From NCBI GenBank assembly GCA_028532985.1, contig JANCIK010000008.1, positions 3,162,001 through 3,226,000 on the forward strand: 64,000 nucleotides of DNA, read 5' to 3'. Under the pieces are notes generated by a model. That model did no database searches. It saw only the letters and a program-made list of their open reading frames with translations, and was not told where the DNA came from. The first letter of the stretch is position 1. The number at the start of each line of letters is the position of its first letter. Origin of the DNA: Stropharia rugosoannulata. Taxonomy: Eukaryota > Basidiomycota > Agaricomycetes > Agaricales > Strophariaceae. Of the stretch, positions 22,272 through 32,551 are shown piece after piece. A program made the position numbers and the translations under genes.

Positions 22272-22816
22272 TATATTCTCTCTGGTATCGTATTCCTGTG
22301 CTATAGTATTTTTTCTATTGTTCTCTCGCTCTCATGCTCTCGTCCTCTTGCTGTATCATGATTTTGTGCTCTCGTCACCATACTCTCGTCACTGTGCTCT
22401 CGTGCTTCATCCTGGTACTGTTTCTGATAATTTGCCAGATTCCTGCTATGTTTTAATGCTATATTACCATATGTGCTCATGTATTGCCTGCTCAATAAAA
22501 CTGTTTGTATTATTATAACAAGTTGCGTGAATATAATGAGATGATACCTAGATTGTAAGCAATTATATTAGTACCCTGAGTTACAAACATGCCAATTCTC
22601 GGGCGCTGTTGCAAGTAGGTTTTGAGTTACAATCTTCCAATTATTGTATAACTACAACTATCGTGTACAATAGATGTGAAAACGCTTTCATGTATTCGAC
22701 AAACAGATAATTGTGCCTATATAACTGATTTTACGGGTATGTAGCTAATTGGGGAAGATTACATGATATACGTATTTTTTGTGATGTATTGTTTCGTATT
22801 CTAGGTGTGCCGTGGT
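22272..22816. other. 3' flank of DUF6698 gene 2 and right end of the block
   Basis: Holds a CTCTCG-rich 3' untranslated-like stretch with a probable AATAAA polyadenylation signal at about 22494, then AT-rich noncoding DNA ending GGTGTGCCGTGG, where gypsy protease sequence begins. No gene was seen. Confidence 0.45.
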
Positions 22817-24411
22817 TCAAAAGTTAACATGAGATCGAGATCCTTGTACTGCAAGTTGAACAGTTAAAGGCTTCTCTAGTTCGAGTTTTTTGAGGTTTAA
22901 TTGATCTACAATTGTAGAGACAAAATCTCCTAGTGATCCTGAGTCCAGTAGAGCATGCACAGTTTGCTGATTTAATGTAATGGTCATGATAATAGGTTTG
23001 GGTACAATTCTTGCAGCCTTGACTTGTACCGCATTGTGCTGTATGGCGGGATACATACCTCATGGAATTTGTGCTCTGGATAGGGGAATTGCATTCACAG
23101 AGTGTTGTTGTAAAGATTTGTCCAGTTTAATTGAAAAACCGGTATGTTCACGCGCTCACCTGCCTCATTGGATATCTCAGTATGTGTTTCCACATGAATG
23201 TTGTGTTCTTCACTCATAATTGGGTTGTATCGCACAAAGAAGTTGTCATCTGTTCCTGGTACAGACGTGTACAACAGCTGTGCCTGGTACCATCCTTCCA
23301 GGTTCAAGTTGGTATGTGTGATATAATGTCTTGGTATACCCCATACCTGTCGGCATATTTGATCTTCAAACAAGATTTGTTGTACATCATTAGGGTCCCA
23401 ACGGACTAGGCATCGTTGGCAATGGATAGTGGGATATGGTTGGTCATGTAAATAAGGTCCTCCATATTCAATAAGTTGCTCCAGTTTTCATTCGAGTAGC
23501 AGCCCTACAGCGTCATGAGGGTCTATTCTCCAGGATTCCAGTAGCAGTTGTCCTTCAAAAATAGCACAGTGATGTGCATATTCTAAAGCGAGTTGGAAAT
23601 CAGGGTATATCATATGCTCGTTGTCGAAGAAGGTGGTGATATTTCACTTCTTATCTTTAACCAGGTGTCCCTGTGGCATGTAGGCATCGATCACAAACCT
23701 ATCTTCATTAGTCCAATGTGCGAGATCGCCAGGGTAGTGCCCACCGGTCTCTAAGATCTTGATTAATAAGGGTGCTATGATATCACCTATAATTGTGTCT
23801 GGATGTAGGACATGACCTTCAATGCCCAAGTGCCAGGCATATGCTTCGTCTGTGGGAAAATCTCGTCGTTCAGGGAATGGTAATTCAAGTATATCACCTA
23901 ATAAAATCTCCTGTGGGGTTGTCATGCTGTCAAGTAGTGCTTGTCGAGGTACTTGTACAATAAAGTATTCATCCGATCCTGACCTGGGTGATTGCCGCTG
24001 CATGGGTGAATTGTCTGGACTGTGAGGTGTATCCTCACTGTGGATATGCCCGTTTACATGTACTGAGTGGCATATGATCTGTGAGAATTTTTTCCCAAGA
24101 TGTGGGTGCGTTAGAGTGCTGTTATTATCTTCGTCTTCAGTGCTGATGTCTGATTCAGACATGTCAGAGTCGTCATTATCTTCCTTTGTTTTGGTTACTG
24201 TTTGTAATCCAGGCATATCTGGATCTGTGTGGTTGCTTATTTCCGACTCGCTATCACTGCTCGTGATTACAGAATCAGTATCCCAATGATTAAAAGAGTG
24301 ACTTCATTTGTGTTGATACCATGCACATAAGTCAAACATTGGGTTTGTGAGTTCTTGAATAGAAATGTGTATTGGGTCTTCATAGTCTTCATCCTGAATT
24401 GTCCATCGCAT
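22817..24411 (-). pseudogene. Gypsy gag-like region and start of protease
   Basis: The minus strand from an ATG at 24411 reads an acidic gag-like protein (IQELTNPMFDLCAWYQHK, then DMPGLQTVTKTKEDNDDSDM, LPFPERRDFPTDEAYAWHLG and NEDRFVIDAYMPQGHLV), interrupted by several stops. It is followed by the protease start VKAARIVPKPIIM and HALLDSGSLGDFVSTIV, the DSG catalytic motif, up to GSRSHVNF. The rest of the protease is at 9514-9682. No CCHC zinc knuckle was seen. Upstream of 24411 the sequence switches abruptly to pogo transposase, so the gag leader and 5' LTR are gone. Confidence 0.75.
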
Positions 24412-24417
24412 GAATGC

Positions 24418-26244
24418 ACAACACACTGGAGCAAACCACTCGACACACAATGGGCACAGGCACTCAATCCTGATGTCAAGAAAGCTTGGTTTGATTTAGT
24501 CAAAAAATACATTGTTGATGCAGGAATACTACCTGAAAATATATATGGGATGGATGAAAGTGGCTTTCCACCTTCACATCAGGGCAAGGAATGTGTAATA
24601 GGCAGTCGCAGAACGAAGACACAGCACAAGCAGGGAGGCACTACCTGCGAGAATGTAACATCCCTGGTCACCATTTGTGCTGACAGCACTGTTATACGTC
24701 CAATGATAATCTATGAAGGCAAGAACTTTATGAAGAAATGGAATGATCATAATGTGGCACATGCAACATACATTGGGATGTCAATGATACCAGCCAGAGA
24801 AACACTGATTCTTTGTGACAGAATTTGCCACTCTCCAAATGGATGGACTGACGGAGAACTAGCATGGCAGTGGATTGAGTTCGATTTTGATGCCCAAACA
24901 AAAGAGAAAGCAGCTGGTCACTCATGAGTTCTGCTTCTCGATGGTCACAAGTCGCACTATACTCAGGAGCTCCTTCATTATGCACTGGAAAACAACATCA
25001 TTATTCTTGGGTACCCACCTCATTGCACCCATGCTCTTCAGGGCCTTGATTTTGTTTGCTTTGCAAGGATGAAGGACATCTGGAAAGAGGAACTCAATCA
25101 ATTTGAATCTCTTCACAAAACAAGTGTTACAAAGGGGGATTTTACCAAAGTTTTTGGTCAAGCTTTCCTTTGTGGATTTCTTCCTGAAACAGTCAAGGTA
25201 GCATTTGAGGCAACTGGTGTCCATCCATTCAATCCCGATGTCATTGCTGAAGTTCAAATGAAACCTAGCCTTGCCACTTCAGTAAAGGCAAGCTTTCTGT
25301 TTCTGCAACCTTCACCAGTTAGGTGCATAATGTCAGTTTTCCGTGCAAACCCACCAACAGAATTTGAAACGGACCTAGATACTGTAGCAATTCTGTTGTC
25401 ATCGTCAGCCCAGCCTTGGACACCCTCTCCTCGCTGTTTAAGCACTGCAAGTTGCATGCCTTTTGATGAAAATGATTATACACCCAGCAAGCGTATGTGC
25501 CTCCTTTCAGGCAGTCTTGCAACATCATCAGCTTCTTATCTCGTGTCTAAAGCAAACATTACCTCCACCGTCAATCTAACACCACTTGCACCTGTGTTGG
25601 AAGTTCCTCTACCTCTACCTGACCCTGACTGGCAGCTATTAAGCCCACAGGTTAATGTGGACAATCAGACAAAGGATCAGCTCAAAGAACAGGTGAATAA
25701 ACTCACCAATAATCTTGCAATTGCTCAAAAGCACATCAAGTCCCGGAATCTGATAATCGAGGCTAACCATGCCCAAATGGTTATTCAAGACATGATTCTA
25801 AACAAGGAGCGACTGGCATTAGAGGCTAAGGAGAAGAAAAAGAAGGATGATCGCACTATTCTCTTTCCTGGTGGACTCGGAAGGTGTTTGACTGAGGATG
25901 CATTTATGAAAGCCATTGATCATCAAGCAGCACAGATTGCAAAGACAGCAGACAAGAAAAGAGCTAGAGCAGAGATGCAGTTGGTAAAGAAGAGCAAGAA
26001 TGAGATAATCCGTACAAGATTGGAGTGTGCAGTCGAAGATTGGAAACAGAAAAAGGACAAGCATAAACAGGCATGTCAGCAACATATTGCAGCCAGAGCC
26101 CGAAAGAAGGACCTACCCAAGGTGCCACTCCAACCAAAGAAGTCAGATATTATAGCTGAAGTCAACAAAGACATTGGGGAAGGTGAATCAGAGGGTGAAG
26201 GGAATGGAACTGATGTAGACAACAAGGATGAAGTTGATGATTAG
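24418..26244 (+). pseudogene. Pogo-type DDE transposase, N-terminally truncated
   Basis: The frame enters at HWSKPLDTQWAQALNPDVKK and shows the DDE_1 core: NIYGMDESGFPPSHQGKECV (first Asp), VLLLDGHKSHYT (second Asp) and GYPPHCTHALQGLDFVCFA (third Asp). After the core there is GFLPETVKVAFEATGVHPFN, a Ser/Pro-rich linker, a coiled coil with Lys-rich stretches and an acidic C-terminus ending at 26244. A single in-frame TGA (24925-24927) falls between GHS and VLLLDGH, where relatives usually have Arg, fitting CGA to TGA. The HTH/CENP-B DNA-binding domain is missing at the junction with gypsy gag. Otherwise the frame is open, so decay is mild. Confidence 0.85.
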
Positions 26245-26477
26245 TGAGATCAGCTTGCCATCAATGCATGTGTCACAGACATGTCACACTGTGTCTAATG
26301 ACCTGAATGCCTTGTTTTGGATGCACAAATGTATACTTAGCAATTCATCTACTTTTCGACAGTAATATATATCACTTTTCACTGTTATACATTAAATAGA
26401 CACTGAAGTATACCAGGATGGAAATTTCAGAGTAAATAAAATTATGTTGTGTTCGTAATTCAAGATTCTTCCTTTGG

Positions 26478-26504
26478 TGTGTCAAGTGACCTAACTACAC
26501 TGTA
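26478..26504 (-). repeat. Right terminal inverted repeat of pogo/Fot1 element
   Basis: TGTGTCAAGTGACCTAACTA and onward to CACTGTA, the exact reverse complement of 2735-2761. It lies 234 bp after the transposase stop. Confidence 0.75.
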
Positions 26505-27039
26505 CAGCGAAATGGAACAAGAAAAGTCTAGAAAATGAAAGAAGCTGTAAGAAAGTATTTTAAAAGGAAAGCCAAGATGATAAGAATGGAGGGGAGGTGG
26601 AGTGGCATATAGTTACTCCGAATGTGCATACAAGGCGTGTTGTGGCATGTGGCTGTGCATTGTGAGAATCAGACGTGATGCACACAGTTTCCGTGAGTAT
26701 AGATGGGCACAGCTCATCACCACAGCATTGACCTTCTGGAAAGTCTTCCTATGACTATAAAACAAGTACAATACCTGTTCTGCTTCTTCCAGCGACAGAT
26801 GCTGAAGAGCATGGCACTGTGCCATTTACTTCTAGTTCTTCAACCTTGAATGGAGGCTATTGAACTGGACCTTGAGAGAGCTTGATATCCCCTGGGGAAC
26901 ATGATAGGAGCTATTTTTTCAATCTGCATTATGCTAACACCTAGTGCTGGTCTGGGTCGTCTTCCCTGCAAATAAGGCAGGTGCAATACATGTCAATGCT
27001 CTTGTATAGCCTAGATATGGTCATGAAGCTGGAATTGAA
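26505..27039. other. Intergenic, nothing recognised
   Basis: Purine-rich and AT-rich sequence with only short frames on both strands. No repeat shared with other parts of the window was found. Confidence 0.4.
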
Positions 27040-29320
27040 ATGACTGATCACTCTGCACATAAAGGTGTAGTTTTTGTTGGCAACAACCCATTGGAGTGCT
27101 ACAACTTCATTATGGAGTACACCTGCCAATATCTCACCAGCTCCAATCCATTCTACATTCCTGCCAGACCTTTGTCTCTTGGGCAATTTGGAAACTACAC
27201 TGTTTCTTCAGGATCAGCTGTGGTAGAATCAATATTGACTACTGCAGTCTCACATGAAGGTCCTGTTTATTTGCAGAAAGGGAAATTTTTGAAGCCTTCC
27301 CAACCATGTAAGTTTATTATTCTCTGTCTACTTTTGTCCATGTTAATTCATAGTAGATGCCAAGTCATCCAACAAACCCATGGCAGGCACAAGCAGCTGC
27401 AACAAGTTCAGTGATTACCAGGATCCTCTGTTGCCTGAATCATTGCCTTGCTGGGTAGCCACACTGTCAAATGTGGATTGAAGTTTGTCTAGACAGAGTC
27501 AGGAATCCACAGGCATGGTTATGGGTTATGCTCTTCTGGACCCACTGCTGTTCATCACACCAACTTCAGATGCATGCAAAGCAGAATTGCATGGCACTCA
27601 TATATTGCCTGAGCGCTCCAGACATTCAACCTGCCCCCATCTCTACCCAAATGTGGCAAGATTTGCTAGGGCTCACACCTGGACCTGCAAATGTGGAGGG
27701 GTCTGCCACAGCAACAACATGCACTGGCAAACAAAAAACGCTTGTGCATGATATTTTGGTGGATTGCATCAATGTCTTGGAAAATGTCTCAATCAGTGTG
27801 GAGCACAGCAGTGATGCTGGCAGTATCTGGTGGAAAGACATCGAGATAATAGAGGGAAACATCAGGAAAAAGTCTTTTAATTTTTTAAAAAGACTCAAAA
27901 AGACTTAAAAAGACCCCAGGAGACCTGGGTCTCTAGGAGACTTTTAAAGACTTTTTTATGTCTCTAGGAGTCTCTTTAATGTCTTTTTATGTGTTCATAA
28001 TGTCTCTAGATGTCTCTAAATGTCTTTTAATGTTACATTTTTGCTTTATAAAAACATTAAAAACATGACCTCATTTTAGCTAAATCACTACTACATAGAT
28101 TAGATTGTATTTGTAAGTGTATTTGTAAGTAAGTAATTAGGTATATTTAAATGTACTTAAGATTTGTCATCAAGTAATTATATTAGTCAGCACCTTACAT
28201 AAACATACAATGGCAAATAAACCATCATATTAACTTTGGTACAATGGGAAGGGGAACTTGTGTTGTGGAAATAATTTGCATTTGCCAGGAATTGAACCAA
28301 CAGCTTTATACATAACTTAAAACCAGCATACTTTCCCCTACACCATGTGCCTGTGTATATAATCTAACTGCAGGTCAAATATGATAGTAATGCTCTAGAC
28401 TACATTAATTTATTACATCACAAGTCATTGAATTTAGTCATGTTCAGATGCATTTTATATAAGATTTACAATGTAGATTACAAGTATTAGTTGACAATAG
28501 CTATTCATAAGTCAATTTTTTCCCAGGTTCTTATGTCTTTAAATGTCTTTTTGAGTCTTTTTTTAGCTTTTTAATACACTTTATGAGACATTTTTAAAAT
28601 CTTTCAGAGACATAAAAAGATTTATACAATTACATCAATACATTTAAATACTTAGAAAAATTGAAAGACTTTAAAAGACATAAAAAGACCTAAAAAGACA
28701 TAGAAAGAATTACATATTTCCCTAATGTCTCTAGGAGACCTTTAAAAGTATAAAAAAGACATAAAATTCACCAAAAGACATATTGATGTCCCAAAAAGAC
28801 ACTAAATTTCCCAAGAGACACATAGATGTCTCAAAAAGTCTCTTTTCCAAAAAGTGGTTTTCCTGATAAATTTACCTCCTCAAGCTTCAGCATGTGAAAT
28901 GCTTTGGGAAATACTGGAGATTAATTTTTGCCTTGAGTTTGCTGGACTGGATCGAACAGTCTGTGCAGACAACACTTTGAAGGAGGTTTGAGAGGAAAGG
29001 CTGGGGAGGTGCTTCAGTGAGCAGTATATGTCAATTGCAGTTTGCACAGAAAATAGTCAGAAGGGTTTGCTTTCGGACTCTTGGGAAGAAAGGCATACAT
29101 ACATTGCCCACTTTGGGGATGTTCTCTCAAGCTGGAAAGGCTTTACAGAGTATGCATATTCCAAAGGTGTCAAGGACCTGCCTTTGCATGCAGATGCTAT
29201 GGACGAACACAGCACCCGATCAGCAGAATCCTTTCTAGCATCATTCTACTTATAGACTTTCTACAACCATTTTGGGAGAGCAGCAGTCATTCCACATTGA
29301 CTTTAGTTGAATGTTCATTC
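27040..29320 (+). pseudogene. Unrecognised multi-exon gene split by element D
   Basis: Several plus-strand stretches read like decayed exons: HKGVVFVGNNPLECYNFIME and GNYTVSSGSAVVES near 27060-27290, NVSISVEHSSDAGSIWWKDI at about 27780-27860, then, after element D (27861-28867), NLPPQASACEMLWEILEINF and DSWEERHTYIAHFGDVLSSW. The frame continues past a TAG (ASFYL-stop-TFYNHFGRAAVIPH, about 29250-29320), where CAG to TAG would restore a Gln. I do not recognise the family by name. The style resembles lineage-specific agaricomycete proteins found beside transposons. Exon assignment is tentative. Confidence 0.4.
27861..28867. mobile_element. Element D: 1.0-kb AGAC/GTCT-rich MITE
   Basis: Begins ATCAGGAAAAAGTC and ends TTTTCCTGAT. 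Both subterminal regions (27870-28045 and 28500-28860) are packed with AAAAAGAC or GTCTTTTT and GTCTCTAGGAGAC motifs, and the centre is AT-rich. Element E (51142-52989) is a second, inverted copy. No transposase. A clear target duplication was not found. CAGG ends and multiple subterminal motifs suggest a hAT-type mover (inference). Confidence 0.75.
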
Positions 29321-29452
29321 CTTTTTCATGCCTCTCCAGTAAATAATAGTTGGTATTTACTTTCATTTATACAGCTGTCAAGCCTATTCAAATCCTGTGT
29401 CTTCTGCTGCTCGCCATATTTCCTATCCTTCTACCCTTACCAACAACAGCAT

Positions 29453-32437
29453 GCTGCCAAAGAGTAAGACAAATACAAAGGCCAAGGACAATGCCTCAGA
29501 ATTAGAGGACTTGAGGTGCCAGCTCGAAGCAGCAAGAAAAGAGAACAGTAAGTATGCTATTTCTCTAAGTCAAACAATTTAAGGTCTATAAAGCTGGATT
29601 GCAAAGTAAAATCAATGTTGCAGCACCATTGGCATTGTCTTCGAAGATAAAAGACAACAACAGGATCTTGCATCAACCTCCTGGGCAGCCAGGCCGACTT
29701 GCTGCAGGTGGATACAAGCTCCAACATGTGTCCGGTGTGAGGGGCTGGGGCTGGCCCCTCATGAAAACAAGAAAAACCATAAGGTTTAGAACATAGATAC
29801 ACAAGAAGCAACATATCCACCACAACAATTGGAAACTACTATTGGAAACTGAAAGAACAAGAAGAAGCATGAAATATGAAGACTGAGATATGAAGATGCA
29901 AGTTTATTCGAAGATATGAAATATGTACATGATGAAACAAGAAGACAAGCACAAAGAAGACTCAAGATGTTATTACAAACTCAATGGCCAGATCAAGAAA
30001 GACAACAGCATCAGAGCAATATTGGACTTCTGATGCCAATAACATCAGATCAATATTAACAATCTGATGTAACTATGGACCCACAAGGGAGTCAATCACA
30101 TGGAAATACTCATACATATGACCTGGGACAAATATGATGACAGATTCCGACGATATGCAGGGGTTTCCAACGACATGCAGGCATGTGGTAGCAGAAAGCA
30201 GAAGAATCTTGACACAAACACAAGGGACATAGATGTGGAAAGAGGGTCGGAGGAGATGTATGTTTAGGGGTGAATATGGAGATGATCTGGCCACAGGAAG
30301 ATTTCTTGTGTTTGGGCTTGGTTTCCGAAGATAAGGATATTTGTGGCCAAGATATGAAGCATGCTGTAGTGCAGCATGGTTTCCGACGAGATAAAGTCAG
30401 CATGGGCAGTTGGATCTTTGTGGATGTATATGGTACGATCTGGGCATGGCAACCAGATGGGTATTTAAAGAGTAGAATATCTCTGTACTTCCCCAGCTTC
30501 CCTCAGGGTTAAATTCTACCTATACACATCATACCAGTTCACATCGGAAACCTTTATTTAAACCTCTTACACTGGAAGTTCCTTGTTGTAAAACAAGTAA
30601 AACCTTTTCAATGTGCTATCATTGTACACATGTTGCCTTTGCACATTGTGAACTATAGAGACAGGCTTTTCAGAATAGTCCTACCCAACTTCGCACTTCA
30701 CACTGGATTAGATGAAAAGGCCTTCCAGGATTTGATGGTAAGGAGTTGCTGGATATATGTGCAGTTTATACTCAAATTATTCCTTCAGATATATATAAAA
30801 GTTGTACTGGGCACGAAAATAAACCATTTGAAGTCATACAAGGAACAGGATTCTACCAGAATATGGCAGGCACATATTGAGGTGATTCTTTTTTATATTC
30901 TACATAAATATATGCTAACTAATTATAGATCCAAAATGCCATTCTGATGCTAAAATACTATGAACACAGATGACTTGTCAATGCAATTGCAAAGTCCTGG
31001 ATCACAAGAACGAGTAAGGAACTCCAGAAGATTTTGGACAATCATCAAACCATTTTCAATCGTCCCCCCAGTAGCACAGCCTGTGAATATATGGACAAAC
31101 TATGGAGGTGCAGACGCCGGGCCCAGGGGGATAATAGCAAAGAAGATTCAACAGATGAGGAGGAGGATGAAGCAGAGCAAGCTTGAAGAGCAAAACTGAA
31201 GGGTGCTGCCATCAAGGGAGCTGCCAAATGCATGGCAAATAAAGCACAAGCAGCAGCTGAGGTGACTGACCACTCAACTGCTCCAGGTACTAAGTGCACA
31301 GCTGACAAGGGGAAAGCAAAGGCTAAAGGAAAGTCTGTGTCTCTGGAGTCATCCATTGAGCCGGAGGCTGCTCCTGTCAAGGCTCAGTTGCCAGTGACCA
31401 AGCCCATGGCCAATGCTAAGGCAGATGAATCTGTCAGCTTGGGGAAAAGGCCTGCCCACAGTACCATGACTAAGGAGAAGGCTGTGAAGAAGGAAACTGC
31501 AAGGCAAAAGAAACCAAGGAAGCCACAAGACTGGCAAAAGAAATGAAGAAGGAGGCTGCAAGACAAGCGAAGGAGGCCAAGAAGGAGGCTGCAAGACAGG
31601 CAAGGGAGGCAAGGGAGGAGGCTGCAAGACAGGTAGAGGAGGAGGCCATGAGACAGGCAAGGAGGGCAAGGCAGATAGTGGAGAGGAGTCTGAGGAAAAC
31701 AACGATGACAAAGATGCTGACAATGAGGAGGAGAAGAGCAATGACAACAACAAGGAGAAGAGCAATGATGATGATGAGGAGAGTGACAGCAGCCAGGAAG
31801 ATAATGAGGGGAGGAAGAGCAACAACAGCCAGGAAGACAAGTCTGCATCAACTGGAGATGAATTCACCTCAGGCAATGCTGAAGACAACTCATCCGACAC
31901 CAATTCTGTGTTGTCCTATGAGGAAATGGAGGTGATTAAGCCAACAAAGCGGAGGGCAACTGCCTATCCTAACTCAAAACCTGCACTCAAGGCCGCAAAG
32001 ACTGCTCGAGTTGAGGTAGACAAACTTCAGAGCTCAGAGGATAGCACTGGTTCTCTGAAACAAAAGTTAACAGACAAAGAGAATGCTGCCCAACCACCAA
32101 AGAAAAAACAGCAGGAGTCTCAAGGTTCTGAGATGGAATACTAGCTGAAGTTAAAGGTATGTACTCGGATTTCAGTCCAGACATACATTAATGCTTTATT
32201 AGATGGTGGCAGAAATGATGCCTATCAAAGAGGCATCCCCAAGCTCTCAATGGACCCCTGGTGCAAGCCCACCCCTTCGGTATGTTTGCCTTTTCTTACA
32301 CATATGCAACCAACTAATTGTGTTGCAGAAAAGGAGAAAGACAAATGAATTGGATCTTCCTCCCATTACGACATTCAAAGTAGAACCTCGAAACATAAGT
32401 GCATTTATACAATGACATTTGAATTTGAATCAATATA
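29453..32437 (+). pseudogene. Unrecognised gene with coiled-coil tail, split by solo LTR
   Basis: A start at MLPKSKTNTKAKDNASELED (about 29453) opens into a short coiled coil. The frame continues to PPGQPGRLAAGGYKLQHVSG, where the solo LTR (29736-30702) is inserted. Beyond it are LDEKAFQDLM, KSWITRTSKELQKILDNHQT and a long low-complexity region with repeated KKEAARQA units (31543-31640), acidic NDD/EED stretches and basic segments (KRRATAYPNSK), ending near 32144 or, after another exon (KRRKTNELDLPPITTFKVEP), near 32416. Stops and frame changes interrupt it. Function unknown; composition suggests a nuclear, transposon-linked protein. Confidence 0.4.
29736..30702 (+). repeat. 967-bp solo LTR, older CpG-depleted copy
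   Basis: Begins TGTGAGGGGCTGGGGCTGGC and ends GCACTTCACA; flanked by ccgg (29732-29735) and ctgg (30703-30706), a 4-bp target duplication with one C-to-T change at CpG. Compared with the copies in A and B, most CpG sites are TpG or CpA (for example GAAGCGACATATCCGCC has become GAAGCAACATATCCACC). Confidence 0.85.
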
Positions 32438-32551
32438 CTACAAGCCATCCCTGATTGAGGATAAATATCCCTTAAACATCGACCTGTCTGACCTGCATAG
32501 TTGCACCATGCAGGTGGTGAGAAATTATATTATTCCTTTGTGGATACTTGC

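Larger units (their letters stand above)
9683..22816. mobile_element. 13.1-kb Plavaka/DUF6698 block inserted in gypsy protease
   Basis: The gypsy protease frame stops matching at about 22817 (after GSRSHVNF) and resumes at about 9682. Everything between reads as a separate insertion: a Plavaka transposase on the minus strand, a 256-bp divergent intergenic region and two tandem DUF6698 genes on the plus strand. The right end is ...GGTGTGCCGTG and an internal left sequence reads CACTTGGCTCACC; these are loosely similar to CAC...GTG termini of CACTA elements. I could not confirm a terminal inverted repeat or target duplication, so exact ends and one-element status are inference. Confidence 0.55.
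3000..24411 (-). mobile_element. Ty3/gypsy retrotransposon, split twice and decayed
   Basis: Minus-strand order from high to low coordinates is gag-like region plus protease start (24411-22817), protease end (about 9682-9514), RT and RNase H (7681 to about 6050), integrase (to about 4400), a post-integrase frame (4354-3614), polypurine tract and 3' LTR. The break in the protease coincides with the 13.1-kb Plavaka/DUF6698 block. The break between protease and RT coincides with the foldback element. The 5' LTR and gag start are missing at the junction with pogo sequence near 24412. Order, strand and continuity of the protein make a single split element much more likely than two unrelated fragments. 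Confidence 0.8.
24412..26504 (+). mobile_element. Pogo/Fot1 element, 3' part
   Basis: Comprises the C-terminal two thirds of a pogo transposase (24418-26244), a 3' noncoding stretch and a 27-bp terminal repeat at 26478-26504 identical in reverse complement to 2735-2761. The N-terminal half was lost together with the gypsy 5' LTR. On this reading the element originally spanned 2735-26504 and the gypsy inserted into its 5' half. Confidence 0.75.

Noticed and set aside
9683..22816. A clear CACTA terminal repeat and 3-bp duplication for the Plavaka block
   Set aside because: CAC and GTG trinucleotides near the ends resemble CACTA termini, but flanking bases do not form a duplication and the match is loose.
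31349..31903. Ser/Leu-rich minus-strand frames
   Set aside because: Reverse reading of a Lys/Glu/Ala-rich low-complexity coding stretch on the plus strand.
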